Of a stretch of 64,000 nucleotides of DNA, positions 32,883-43,151 are shown in pieces. This DNA is from Klebsiella terrigena (GTDB lineage: Bacteria > Pseudomonadota > Gammaproteobacteria > Enterobacterales > Enterobacteriaceae): contig NZ_BJNO01000018.1 of NCBI RefSeq assembly GCF_006539725.1, positions 1-64,000 on the forward strand, given 5' to 3'. Below the pieces are notes generated by a model that worked only from the letters and a program-made list of their open reading frames with translations, ran no database searches and was not told where the DNA came from. Numbering within the stretch: position 1 is the stretch's first letter; each line of letters begins with the position of its first letter. A program made the translations under genes and the position numbers.

Positions 32883-32911
32883 GGCAGGTCGTGGTTGCTG
32901 GCGACCTGCCT
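32883..32911 (+). terminator. Hairpin after the 111-residue gene
   Basis: GGCAGGTCG, ten-base loop, CGACCTGCC followed by TTCT. A nine-pair stem with a weak T tail, 43 bases past the stop. Confidence 0.55.
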
Positions 32912-33047
32912 TCTATTCCCGTTTCGCCAGTGATTTCTTCTTTAAATTATAAAGAAACCATATATTGCTCGCGGTCATAAAAAAGTAGTTGATCTGATAC
33001 GCACAAGCTTTTATTTTGCTTGTCAGTTTTTCAAACGAGATAAAACG

Positions 33048-33236
33048 ATGCCTACTATTACAGCCGGTAGTATGAAAGAAGCCAAAGAATTAATTAACTG
33101 CGGGAAATATAAGGAAATAGTTCTTAACTTTGATATTGATGCCGATGATTTTTTCACCCTCGCGACATCCCAGCACGCCACCAAAATCACCATCTCCGAC
33201 AAAAACACCCACTCACCGGTAAAATTAGAAAAATAA
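33048..33236 (+). CDS. Small soluble protein (62 residues), unknown
   Basis: A 62-residue protein with a good start (GAGAT eight bases before the ATG) and a mixed alpha/beta composition (KEAKELINCGKYKEIVLNF, HATKITISDK). There is no signal or membrane span; one cysteine. It is AT-rich compared with neighbours. A 29-codon membrane-protein frame begins 24 bases after its stop, so the two probably form a small operon. The pattern of strand LNFDID followed by helix DDFFTLATSQHA may indicate a small domain of a known kind but I do not recognise it. Confidence 0.65.
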   Translation: MPTITAGSMKEAKELINCGKYKEIVLNFDIDADDFFTLATSQHATKITISDKNTHSPVKLEK

Positions 33237-33260
33237 TTAAAAACCTCTGAGGTATTTCTT

Positions 33261-33350
33261 ATGTTGCTATTTATTGGCACAGCAGCAGTTGCTTTTCTCT
33301 CTTCATTAATGCTGATCTGGCTTGACGATCGCATCAGCGAGCAGGATTAA
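33261..33350 (+). CDS. Tiny single-span membrane protein (29 residues)
   Basis: An ATG with GAGGT ten bases upstream opens a 29-residue frame that is almost entirely a membrane helix (MLLFIGTAAVAFLSSLML) with a short charged tail (WLDDRISEQD). Size and layout match the small membrane proteins of enterobacteria, which often adjust a larger membrane protein. The tryptophan at the bilayer edge and negatively charged tail suggest a defined topology. It follows the 62-residue gene by 24 bases. Its function is unknown. Confidence 0.6.
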   Translation: MLLFIGTAAVAFLSSLMLIWLDDRISEQD

Positions 33351-33491
33351 CCTCCGGCGCGCAGCTCCTCCCTCTCTTATTCTACATGCCCGTGTGCGCT
33401 CATCGTGAAGCGCTACGGGCTGTTCCTGCTGCACCCTTTACGCCACTTCAGCCAATCTGCTCACTCGCCGCTGTGCGGGAAAGCGTGAAGG

Positions 33492-33516
33492 CTCCGCGCC
33501 GTCTCGCGACGCGGAG
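33492..33516 (-). terminator. Terminator-like hairpin between convergent genes
   Basis: CTCCGCG and CGCGGAG form a seven-pair stem 15 bases past the end of the minus-strand aminotransferase gene. There is no strong T run on either strand. Confidence 0.45.
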
Positions 33517-33530
33517 TGAAAGCGCGGTAA

Positions 33531-34712
33531 TTACAGCGACTTTGCCAGGCGTTCGACGGCGGTCAGCAGACCCGCTTCCGACACCGTTGAGTAGGAGAGG
33601 CGCAGCGTGCGGGTATCCGGATTGTCGTTATAGAACGCTTCGCCCGGCACGTAGACCACGCCGTTTTCGAGGGTCTTTTTCATCCATTGCATGGTATCGA
33701 ACGGATAGCGGAAACGGGCCCACAGGAACATGCCGCCTTTGGGACGGCTGAACTCCAGATGCTCGCCAAGCTGGCTCTCAAGGGCATCGGCCAGCGCGAC
33801 GCACTTCTTGCGATAGTCTTCGCGGATCAGGGCTATCTGGTTCTCCAGGCGGTTCATCGCCAGGTATTCCGCGGTGATCACCTGCGACAGCATGTTGGTG
33901 TGGAGATCCGCCGCCTGCTTGACGATCACCGTCTGCTGCGCCAGCCAGTCCGGCATCACAATCCAGCCAATGCGCATGCCCGGGGCGAGGATCTTGGAGA
34001 ACGTCGAGGTGTAGACCACCTGGTCTTCACAGCCGAGCTCCTGCGCGTACTGGTAGAGCGGGCGGCGGACTTCGTCGGTAAAGCTGATTTCGCCGTAGGG
34101 ATCGTCTTCGATAATCACGAAATCATGCTGCTTCGCCAGCTCAACCACCCGACGGCGGCGATCGGCGCTGAGGGTTTTTCCGCCCGGGTTGCCGAAGGTG
34201 GGCACCAGGTACACGGCCTTGACCTTAGTCGTCTCCAGCAGATCCGCCAGCTGTTCCACCAGCATGCCGTCGTCATCGGTATCGACGCTGAGGATATTCG
34301 CCTGAGCCAGCTGGAACACCTGCAGCGCGGCCAGATAGGTCGGGCGCTCGACGACGATCGCATCGCCCGGATCGAGCAGCGTACGCGCGACGATATCCAA
34401 AGACTGCTGCGAACCGGAGGTGATATAGACATGGCTTGCCGGACAGGCAACGCCGCGCGCCTGACACAGTTCGCTGACGGCCTGACGCAGCGGCGGATAG
34501 CCTTCGGTCAATCCGTACTGGAACGCATCGTTGAAACGCCCGCTCATCACCTGCTGCACCGCCAGATTCAGACCTTCGGTATCAAACAGCTCCGGAGCCG
34601 GGATCCCACCACCCAGTGAGATAACGCCGGGGAGTTTACTGTGCTTGAGAAGTTCGCGGACGGCGGAGGGCTTGAGTTCACCCGCGCGGACGGCGAGTCG
34701 CCGATCGTGCAT
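33531..34712 (-). CDS. PLP-dependent aminotransferase, 2-aminoadipate/MocR-like class
   Basis: A 393-residue fold-type I aminotransferase, the family of 2-aminoadipate aminotransferase and the catalytic half of MocR regulators. SLGGGIPAPELF (32-43) is the start motif, TSGSQQSLDI and PTYLAALQ bind PLP, VPTFGNPGG (about 171-179) and the lysine in TSTFSKILAPGMRIGW follow. No N-terminal DNA-binding domain is present. The substrate is unknown. The gene stands alone, 131 bases from the gss gene, with its own promoter region. Such enzymes accept a range of amino donors including kynurenine and 2-aminoadipate. Confidence 0.85.
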   Translation of the reverse strand: MHDRRLAVRAGELKPSAVRELLKHSKLPGVISLGGGIPAPELFDTEGLNLAVQQVMSGRFNDAFQYGLTEGYPPLRQAVSELCQARGVACPASHVYITSGSQQSLDIVARTLLDPGDAIVVERPTYLAALQVFQLAQANILSVDTDDDGMLVEQLADLLETTKVKAVYLVPTFGNPGGKTLSADRRRRVVELAKQHDFVIIEDDPYGEISFTDEVRRPLYQYAQELGCEDQVVYTSTFSKILAPGMRIGWIVMPDWLAQQTVIVKQAADLHTNMLSQVITAEYLAMNRLENQIALIREDYRKKCVALADALESQLGEHLEFSRPKGGMFLWARFRYPFDTMQWMKKTLENGVVYVPGEAFYNDNPDTRTLRLSYSTVSEAGLLTAVERLAKSL

Positions 34713-34778
34713 ATTATTTTCCTTTTTTGTCTGTCTTGTTGTTGTGGTTTGTTAACTATTTAGTACCAATTTTTACCC

Positions 34779-34814
34779 AAAATCCCCGGCAGCGCTATGC
34801 TTACCGGGGATTTT
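34779..34814 (-). terminator. gss terminator
   Basis: AAAATCCCCGG, 14-base loop, CCGGGGATTTT: an 11-pair stem with T run on both strands, 30 bases past the gss stop. Confidence 0.85.
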
Positions 34815-34843
34815 ACGGCCCCTGCGATTCGGCGCCAGCGGAA

Positions 34844-36715
34844 CTATCGTCTATCGTTATCTTTCAGCACAATTAACGGTTCAATATCGCTCTCTTTTTT
34901 GACCACCAGCGAATCATCGCCACGCAGGCAGGTGCCGCCGTAGTTACCGCCAACGGTAAAGGTGCATACCTGAATGTATTTACCATCCACTTTCGGCAGG
35001 CACCACAGCTGCTGGTAAATATTTTTGCGATCGACAAACTGCCCGCTGGTCTTATCCAGCACCTCGTCGTCGGGGCCAATCAGGTCGATATTGTTGCCGC
35101 AGCGCCCGGAGATAGGCTTAACCGCATAGCCGGTTTTCGCCAGCTCGTCGTTGACGACAAAGTCGGTATCCAGCAAATAGCGATGGTTCGGGAACAGCGA
35201 CCACAGCACCGGCAGAATCGCCTTGTTGCCGGGGATCACCGTCCACAGCGGTTCGAATACCAGCACCTCGGGGCGCAGCAGGACGTCAATCAGCCGCACC
35301 TCGTTTTGCGGATGGCCGGTGCGGATCGGCACGGCGGCGTACTCGTCGGCGCTGACCTCGCGCACCTGCTCGATGGCGGTTTCCCATGCCCAGGTTTTCC
35401 AGACGCAGTTAACCAGCCGCCCGTCGCCGTCAATCAGCTGCCCGGCGGCATCCCAGCGCAGCTCATCAAGGCCAAAGAGGATTTTGCTCTCGAAGCCGGC
35501 CTGGGTGAGCGAACGCTGGATAAACAGCGCGTGGTAGTTCTCCTCCAGATCCTTATCCTGCATGATGTGCACAAAAGGCCGCGCCCGGCTGTGCTTCCAC
35601 GCGCCCGCCAGCTCATCAAGCAGATCTTCCGCCGGATTATGACCGCTGCCGTAGTAGCCCTGCTTCAGCCACTGCTCGAGGATCATCCCGCCTTCGGTAT
35701 GGCAGGAGGCGGAGTCGGCGTTGTATTCATAGACCTTCAGCCCGCGCTCGTCCATGCAGAAATCCATGCGGCCGGTGATCATATGATGGCGACGTCGCTG
35801 CCATGAGAGGCGCAGACGCGGCCAGAGAATTTTGGGGATATCGAACAGCGCCAGCAGGCCGTCGTCTTTCATCACCTTATCGGTGGCGTGCAGGTACATC
35901 AAATGCAGCTCGTTGGTTGCTTTGATCAGCTCCTGCTCGGCGCTTTCGGTAATGGTGAAATACTGGTAAGGGTCGGCGTTAATAAAGTGGCCGTTGGCGT
36001 CAACGTAGGCTTTCTGCAGCGTGTCTTTCTCGTTCAGCCACCTGCCGCGAAACTGTCCGTTGTTCGGCAGGCGGGCGCCGCGAATGGCCAGCGCTTCGCC
36101 CGGCAGCACCGGCTGCGCCAGGCTGTGCTCGGTATCGGCGGTCTGGATCATCCAGCCAAGGATCTCGGTGTCGGCGAAGGTATCTTTGAGGGTATAGACG
36201 CCGTTGTGCACCTCGAGGGTGAGCTCCCGCGTCCACTGCTGGCCCTGCGGCAGCGGCGTGTGGATAACGTTTTGCTCGGCGATCCTGACCTTATTGCCCA
36301 CCAGCTGCGTAATCACCGCCACGTGGCCGGTATGCTTGAACTCGCCGCCCTTCTGCCAGATCAGCAGGGAGCCGGCCATCGGCGGACGACGCGAGCCGTT
36401 GGCAAAGGCCTGCAGCGGCAGAATATTGTCGTTAACCACTTCGCGCAGAAAGCGCAGAGAGAAGATTTCATACGCCATGCCGACGTCGGTGAAGACGAAA
36501 CCGTAGGTGAGAAACAGGAAGCGGCGCGCGAACTCGACGCACTGCCATTTGTGCCCCATATACTCGTTATTGATATAGCTGCGGAACGTGGCGTCATCCG
36601 GATAATCTTGCGGATTTAAGCTGCTGTAGTTCGATGAATAGATTGCCACGCCGCCCGGCGCGTAGCCTAACAATGTACCAAAAGGGGCATCACTGCTTGT
36701 CGATCCTTTGCTCAT
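34844..36715 (-). CDS. gss: Bifunctional glutathionylspermidine synthetase/amidase
   Basis: A 623-residue enzyme (E. coli Gss is about 619). The N-terminal amidase (about 1-195) has the catalytic set C59 in KWQCVEFARRF, H131 in KHTGHVAVI and E147 in RIAEQNV. The C-terminal ATP-grasp synthetase (about 205-623) joins glutathione to spermidine using ATP: DFCMDERGLKVYEYNADSA and the metal-binding GRCGNNIDL, LKPISGRCG near the end. The two halves form and cleave glutathionylspermidine. It is divergent from the thioredoxin-fold gene and close to yghU, which acts with glutathione. Cytoplasmic. Confidence 0.95.
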   Translation of the reverse strand: MSKGSTSSDAPFGTLLGYAPGGVAIYSSNYSSLNPQDYPDDATFRSYINNEYMGHKWQCVEFARRFLFLTYGFVFTDVGMAYEIFSLRFLREVVNDNILPLQAFANGSRRPPMAGSLLIWQKGGEFKHTGHVAVITQLVGNKVRIAEQNVIHTPLPQGQQWTRELTLEVHNGVYTLKDTFADTEILGWMIQTADTEHSLAQPVLPGEALAIRGARLPNNGQFRGRWLNEKDTLQKAYVDANGHFINADPYQYFTITESAEQELIKATNELHLMYLHATDKVMKDDGLLALFDIPKILWPRLRLSWQRRRHHMITGRMDFCMDERGLKVYEYNADSASCHTEGGMILEQWLKQGYYGSGHNPAEDLLDELAGAWKHSRARPFVHIMQDKDLEENYHALFIQRSLTQAGFESKILFGLDELRWDAAGQLIDGDGRLVNCVWKTWAWETAIEQVREVSADEYAAVPIRTGHPQNEVRLIDVLLRPEVLVFEPLWTVIPGNKAILPVLWSLFPNHRYLLDTDFVVNDELAKTGYAVKPISGRCGNNIDLIGPDDEVLDKTSGQFVDRKNIYQQLWCLPKVDGKYIQVCTFTVGGNYGGTCLRGDDSLVVKKESDIEPLIVLKDNDRR

Positions 36716-36936
36716 TAGCCTGACCTCAAATTAATGCAGCCCGGGCAGTTGGCGGAACAAAACTCCCTCTTCTTATCCTGCCGCAGGCACTTACCAGACA
36801 GAGGTGGAATAATGATACCACTCATTCGATTCGCTAATTGTGCCCTTACGGAAAATAACCCTGCGCCGCAGGGCAAAAGTGATATCGTTTATCTGAGATA
36901 TAACAACAAATAGCGAATTAACGTCAGGAGTTGATT

Positions 36937-37497
36937 ATGAGCACACAACCGCATCTGCAAGCGCAACCGCTGGTCTGGGGACATGGCCCGCGCACCTTCG
37001 AGGTTTTCCTGGAGCCGACCTGCCCCTATTCGGTACGCGCATTCAATAAGCTCGACGACCTGCTCGACGAGGTCGGCGCGGATAACGTGACCATTAAAAT
37101 TCGCCTGCAGTCCCAGCCCTGGCATATGTTCTCGGGGGTCATCGTGCGCTGTATTCTGGCGGCCTCCACCCTGCCGCACGGCAGAGAGCAGGCGCATAAG
37201 GTGCTAAAAGCCGTGGCCGACCATCGCGAAGAGTTCGAATTTACCGATCACTGCAGCGGGCCGAATATGAACGCCACTCCGCAGCAAATCGTTGAGCGTA
37301 TCGAGCGCTACAGCCACGTTCTGCTTTCCGCAGCGTTCGCCCGCCCTGAGCTGCAGGCGGAGATCAAATGGCACAGCAAATATGCGCGCCAGAACGGCAT
37401 CCACGTGTCGCCAACCTTTATGGTCAACGGGCTGGTGCAGGCGGATCTCGGCAGCGGCGACGATATTAGCGTCTGGGCCGCGCGGATAATGGCCTGA
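36937..37497 (+). CDS. Thioredoxin-fold DsbA/FrnE-like protein with CPYS motif
   Basis: A 186-residue protein. FEVFLEPTCPYSVRAFNKLD carries a single active-site cysteine, C29, in CPYS at the start of a thioredoxin fold; a helical insertion (about 55-135) and cis-proline loop HVSPTFMVNG follow, as in DsbA/2-hydroxychromene isomerase-type proteins. No signal peptide: cytoplasmic. The CxxS form suggests a glutathione- or thiol-conjugating enzyme rather than an oxidase. It lies between gss and yghU, both of which handle glutathione or its spermidine conjugate. The ATG at 36937 follows AGGAG by five bases. Confidence 0.78.
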   Translation: MSTQPHLQAQPLVWGHGPRTFEVFLEPTCPYSVRAFNKLDDLLDEVGADNVTIKIRLQSQPWHMFSGVIVRCILAASTLPHGREQAHKVLKAVADHREEFEFTDHCSGPNMNATPQQIVERIERYSHVLLSAAFARPELQAEIKWHSKYARQNGIHVSPTFMVNGLVQADLGSGDDISVWAARIMA

Positions 37498-37642
37498 GTT
37501 AGGGCGCTGCCCCGGTGAGCGTAACGCGGCCGGGGAAACCGTCCGGGAATATCGCCAGCGGGTGAATAAGCCTCACACTGTTAAATCCTTACTACGCCAC
37601 CTGCTACACTCCCTGAACACCTCACTACAAAGGCAGACCAGC

Positions 37643-38509
37643 ATGTCAGAGAATAACTACCAACCCCCGAAAGTGTGGGAATGGAAGCAGAACAACGGCG
37701 GCGCGTTCGCCAACATCAACCGTCCTGTCTCCGGCGCAACGCATGAACAAGAGCTGCCGGTCGGCTCACATCCGCTTCAGCTTTACTCCCTGGGCACGCC
37801 TAACGGCCAGAAGGTGACGATCCTGCTGGAAGAGCTGCTGGCGCTCGGCGTGAGCGATGCGGAGTATGACGCCTGGCTGATTCGGATCGGCGAGGGCGAT
37901 CAGTTCTCAAGCGGCTTTGTTGCGGTGAACCCGAACTCAAAAATCCCGGCGCTGAGCGATCGCTCAACCACCCCGCCAACCCGCGTGTTTGAGTCCGGCA
38001 GCATTCTGCTTTATCTCGCGGAGAAGTTCGGTTTCTTCCTGCCAAAAGATCCGGCCGGGCGCACCGAGACACTGAACTGGTTGTTCTGGCTGCAGGGCGC
38101 CGCGCCGTTCCTCGGCGGCGGCTTTGGCCACTTCTTCAACTACGCGCCGGTGAAAATCGAGTACGCCATCGACCGCTTCACTATGGAAGCCAAGCGTCAG
38201 CTCGACGTGCTGGATAAGCGGCTCGCCGATAATCGCTTCGTCGCCGGAGAAGAGTACACCATCGCCGATATGGCTATCTGGCCGTGGTACGGCAACGTGG
38301 TACTCGGAGGCGTTTACAACGCTGCCGAATTCCTCGACGCCGGGAGCTATAAAAACGTTCTGCGCTGGGCGCAGGAGGTCGGCAGCCGTCCGGCGGTTCA
38401 GCGCGGACGGATCGTTAACCGCACCAACGGCCCGCTAAACGAGCAGCTCCACGAGCGCCATAGCGCCAGCGACTTCGACAGCCAAACCGAAGACAAGCGC
38501 CAGGCATAA
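37643..38509 (+). CDS. yghU: Glutathione S-transferase-like protein YghU (Nu-class)
   Basis: A 288-residue cytoplasmic protein, the same length as E. coli YghU. That enzyme binds two glutathione molecules and has disulfide-bond reductase activity. LYSLGTPNGQKVTILLEELLALG (about 52-74) is the N-terminal thioredoxin-like start; NPNSKIPAL and ESGSILLYLAEKFG bind glutathione; the helical domain (FLGGGFGHFFNYAPVKIEYA, WPWYGNVVLGGVY) follows. The ATG at 37643 is chosen by the YghU N-terminus; the frame is open from 37562. It is next to a CPYS protein and gss. Confidence 0.95.
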   Translation: MSENNYQPPKVWEWKQNNGGAFANINRPVSGATHEQELPVGSHPLQLYSLGTPNGQKVTILLEELLALGVSDAEYDAWLIRIGEGDQFSSGFVAVNPNSKIPALSDRSTTPPTRVFESGSILLYLAEKFGFFLPKDPAGRTETLNWLFWLQGAAPFLGGGFGHFFNYAPVKIEYAIDRFTMEAKRQLDVLDKRLADNRFVAGEEYTIADMAIWPWYGNVVLGGVYNAAEFLDAGSYKNVLRWAQEVGSRPAVQRGRIVNRTNGPLNEQLHERHSASDFDSQTEDKRQA

Positions 38510-38518
38510 GGCCATCCC

Positions 38519-38542
38519 AGCCGAAGGCTTCGGCCTTCGGCT
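38519..38542 (+). terminator. yghU terminator with TTCG loop
   Basis: AGCCGAAGGC, TTCG, GCCTTCGGCT: a perfect 10-pair stem with the very stable UUCG tetraloop, nine bases past the stop. Confidence 0.85.
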
Positions 38543-38629
38543 ATTAGCGCTCCAGGCGCTATCCCGCCATAAAGTAGCGCATCGCGGTGCCGGAACTCCC
38601 CTCTTTAAAGAAATCCATAATCGATGACG

Positions 38630-39517
38630 CTAGCGTAAATACTTCTCAAACCAGGCCAGGGTTCTCTGCCACGCCAGCTCCGCCGCTTCCCGGTCATAGC
38701 GCGGCGTGGAGTCATTATGAAACCCGTGATTAACGCCCTGATAAATATAGGCCTCATAGACCTTATGCTGCGCTTTCAGCGCCTCTTCATAGGCCGGCCA
38801 GCCCTGGTTGATGCCGCTATCGAGGCCGGCGTAGTGCAGCAGCAGCGGCGCCTGAATCCTGGCGACTTCGTTGAGCGGCGGCTGCCGGCCGTAGAACGGC
38901 ACCGCGCAGGCCAGCTCCGGGGTCGCCACCGCGGCGGCGTTGCTGACGCCTCCGCCGTAGCAAAAGCCGGTGATGCCGACTTTTCCCGTCGCCTGCGGAT
39001 GCTTCGCCATAAACGCGATCGCGGCGAAAAAATCGTTCATCAGCTTCACGGGATCGACTTTCTGCTGCAGCTCTCTCCCCTCATCATCATTGCCGGGATA
39101 GCCGCCGACGGAGCTCAGGCCGTCCGGTGCCAGGGCGATGTAGCCCGCCTTCGCCACCCGCCGGGCAACGTCTTCAATATAGGGATTGAGGCCACGGTTC
39201 TCATGCACCACCACCACCGCCGCGGCTTTGTCGGCGATCTTCGTCGGCGTCACCAGGTATGCGCGCACCTCGCCATGACCGTCGGGAGAGGGGTAGTGAA
39301 TATACTCCGGGCGGATATCCGGGTCGGTAAACGCCACCTGCTCCGCCAGGGCATAGTTGGGTTTCAGTAGGTTAAACAGCGCCAGGGCGGTCATTCCGCC
39401 GACGGCATATTTCCCCGCCAGCTGGAGAAACTCACGTTTGCTGATTTTACCGTGGGCATAGTAGTCGTAGTACTCGAGCAGCTGTTGCGGGAAATCTTTG
39501 GCCGTCAGTCGCGTCAT
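38630..39517 (-). CDS. yghX: Dienelactone hydrolase-family protein YghX
   Basis: A 295-residue alpha/beta hydrolase of the dienelactone hydrolase family. The catalytic triad fits GFCYGGGVSNAA (nucleophile cysteine), the aspartate in YAGLDSGINQG and the histidine in GVNHGFHND. The N-terminus contains SKREFLQLAGKYAVGG with a hydrophobic stretch, similar to a Tat signal (lysine replacing the first arginine), so export is likely. In E. coli K-12 the yghX gene is disrupted; here it is intact. It lies between yghU and yqhA. Substrate unknown. Confidence 0.88.
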   Translation of the reverse strand: MTRLTAKDFPQQLLEYYDYYAHGKISKREFLQLAGKYAVGGMTALALFNLLKPNYALAEQVAFTDPDIRPEYIHYPSPDGHGEVRAYLVTPTKIADKAAAVVVVHENRGLNPYIEDVARRVAKAGYIALAPDGLSSVGGYPGNDDEGRELQQKVDPVKLMNDFFAAIAFMAKHPQATGKVGITGFCYGGGVSNAAAVATPELACAVPFYGRQPPLNEVARIQAPLLLHYAGLDSGINQGWPAYEEALKAQHKVYEAYIYQGVNHGFHNDSTPRYDREAAELAWQRTLAWFEKYLR

Positions 39518-39750
39518 CGCGTGTTCTCCGTTAGTGAAGGCCCTTTAAGCAAAGCATAAGCTCGCCGGGACGCCAGAAATCCCGCGCAGCGCGATCCCGT
39601 GAGAGTCGGGAACGTTGTATGAAAAGAAGCGGGATCGTAGCCTGGCGCAGAGAGCGCTGGGAGAGCTGGGAGAGCTGGCGCAGAGCGACCAGCACGCGGC
39701 GGTTGGTCAGATGAATATGTGGCAGACTTCGTCAGAGAGGCAAACCGCTC

Positions 39751-39775
39751 GCCCGGCAGCTAAACGCTGCCGGGC
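39751..39775 (-). terminator. yqhA terminator
   Basis: GCCCGGCAGC, loop TAAAC, GCTGCCGGGC: ten perfect pairs directly before the yqhA stop on the downstream side. No strong T run. Confidence 0.7.
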
Positions 39776-39784
39776 AGGCAGGAA

Positions 39785-40348
<564 letters not shown>

Positions 40349-40372
40349 TCAGCGCCGCGGATCGACAGAGAT

Positions 40373-40397
40373 AAAAAAGGCCGGCACAAGGCCAGCC
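40373..40397 (-). terminator. exbBD terminator
   Basis: On the minus strand GGCTGGC, loop CTTGT, GCCGGCC and six T form an intrinsic terminator 24 bases past the exbD stop. Confidence 0.88.
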
Positions 40398-40420
40398 TCC
40401 TGGGGAGATGTTGGTGAGGG

Positions 40421-40846
40421 CTACTGCGCTTTAACGGTCTCTTCGCCCACCAGACCAATCTTCAGATAGCCCGCCTGGTGCAGGGTATCCATGACTTTCA
40501 TCATCGTCTCGTAGTCCACGGTTTTATCGGCGCGGAAGAAGACGGTGGTGTCTTTCTTACCTTCAGTCAGGGTATTCAGCGCGTTAATCATGCTCTCTTC
40601 GGTCACCGGATCGTTGCCGAGGAACATCGTTTTATCCGCCTTCACCGACAGATAGATCGGCTTTTCCGGACGCGGCTGCGGCTGGCTGGAGGAGGCGGGC
40701 AGGTTGACCTTCACATCAACCGTCGCCAGCGGAGCGGCCACCATAAAGATAATCAGCAGCACGAGCATGACGTCGATAAACGGCGTCACGTTAATATCGT
40801 GCATTTCGCCGTTATCATCGAGGTTTTCGTTAAAATGCATCGCCAT
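40421..40846 (-). CDS. exbD: ExbD, TonB energy-transducing proton channel subunit
   Basis: A 141-residue inner-membrane protein with one span (about 22-43, INVTPFIDVMLVLLIIFMVAA) that carries the essential proton-carrying aspartate (D25) and a periplasmic domain with LTEGKKDTTVFFRADKTVDYE. It forms the ExbB5-ExbD2 stator that drives TonB, and so siderophore and cobalamin uptake. It lies six bases after exbB. Length equals E. coli ExbD. Confidence 0.96.
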   Translation of the reverse strand: MAMHFNENLDDNGEMHDINVTPFIDVMLVLLIIFMVAAPLATVDVKVNLPASSSQPQPRPEKPIYLSVKADKTMFLGNDPVTEESMINALNTLTEGKKDTTVFFRADKTVDYETMMKVMDTLHQAGYLKIGLVGEETVKAQ

Positions 40847-40852
40847 AAAGCA

Positions 40853-41584
40853 TCAACCTACTCGTAATTTCTGCGCGGTACGTACCGGCGAAGAGCCGCT
40901 GGCGCTCAGGTCCAGATCGCGGCTTTGCAGCAGCAATACCTGGGCGGCGACGTCGCCGAGAGTGGCTTTGTAGCTGCCGATCATACGGGCGAAGATGTTA
41001 TAGATAACCACCGCCGGGATAGCGGCAAACAGGCCGATTGCCGTTGCCAGCAGCGCTTCCGCGATGCCCGGTGCGACAACCGCGAGGTTGGTGGTCTGAG
41101 TCTGGGCGATGCCGATAAAGCTGTTCATGATGCCCCAGACGGTACCAAACAGGCCGACGAACGGGGAGATGGCGCCGATGGTCGCCAGGTAGCCGTTTCC
41201 GCGGCCCATATAGCGACCCACAAACGCCACGCGGCGCTCAAGGCGGAAACCGGTACGCTCTTTAATGCCTTCGTTATCTTCGACGCCAGCCGACAGCTCG
41301 AGCTCGTTCTGCGCTTCGTTGATAAGCTGCGTGCTCAGGCTTTTAGGATCGAAAGCGTTGGCGATGTCGCTGGCCTGGTCGAGGGAGCGCGCTTCGCCGA
41401 GAAGCTGCTGTTCGCGCTTGAGGCGGCGCTTGCTGGAGAGGATTTCAGCACCCTTGCCGAAGAAGATAGCCCATGTGACTATCGACGCCAGAATCAGGCC
41501 AATCATCACGACCTTAACGACAATATCGGCATGATGATACATACCCCAAACGGAAAGATCCGCCTGCATCAAATTATTACCCAC
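40853..41584 (-). CDS. exbB: ExbB, TonB energy-transducing proton channel subunit
   Basis: A 243-residue inner-membrane protein with three spans that forms the pentameric channel around ExbD. The N-terminus NNLMQADLSVWGMYHHAD and the segment ATIGAISPFVGLFGTVWGI are conserved, including the functional glutamate (E176-like) and threonines in the third span. Starts with a GTG at 41584. A good Fur-box candidate lies 64 bases upstream, so iron repression is expected, as for E. coli exbBD. Divergent from metC. Confidence 0.96.
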   Translation of the reverse strand: MGNNLMQADLSVWGMYHHADIVVKVVMIGLILASIVTWAIFFGKGAEILSSKRRLKREQQLLGEARSLDQASDIANAFDPKSLSTQLINEAQNELELSAGVEDNEGIKERTGFRLERRVAFVGRYMGRGNGYLATIGAISPFVGLFGTVWGIMNSFIGIAQTQTTNLAVVAPGIAEALLATAIGLFAAIPAVVIYNIFARMIGSYKATLGDVAAQVLLLQSRDLDLSASGSSPVRTAQKLRVG

Positions 41585-41647
41585 TCTGAGTCTCCAGGAC
41601 GTAAATCACAAAATCTGAGCATAATAATATCAAAACGGCATCGAATT

Positions 41648-41666
41648 GATAGTGGTTCTCATTAGT
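41648..41666 (-). promoter_or_regulatory. Fur-box candidate for exbBD
   Basis: GATAGTGGTTCTCATTAGT agrees with the 19-base Fur consensus at about 13 positions and lies between the two promoters, near exbB. Confidence 0.7.
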
Positions 41667-41800
41667 ATTTACACTGTGCAGCAAATCACGTTTATTTTCC
41701 TTGCGCTTACGCAGTAAAAAAGCGGCAGCCGGGGGATTTGGTAAAATTTTTGCCTGTATCCGTCGTTAGCCGGTACAGCTCCGGGTATTCATGCTAGTTT

Positions 41801-41816
41801 AGACGTCCAGACGTAT
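41801..41816 (+). promoter_or_regulatory. Tandem MetJ boxes before metC
   Basis: AGACGTCC and AGACGTAT, each seven of eight to the MetJ consensus AGACGTCT, are contiguous and lie 18 bases before the metC ATG. Two adjacent boxes are the minimal MetJ operator. Confidence 0.8.
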
Positions 41817-41818
41817 AA

Positions 41819-43021
<1,203 letters not shown>

Positions 43022-43151
43022 AGTGACGGCCAGTGGCAATAATTGCGGACGTTCTGTTAGAGGCGGCCGCTTTTGTTGCGCCCGGGATCAAGGTGTTCGG
43101 GGCTCTTCAGGAGTACACTAGTCAAAAATACGGTACCACTTAGGAAAGTCC

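Noticed and set aside
39640-39700. GAGAGCTGG tandem triplication between yghX and yqhA
   Set aside because: Only a short simple repeat (two and a half copies) with no clear structure or gene.
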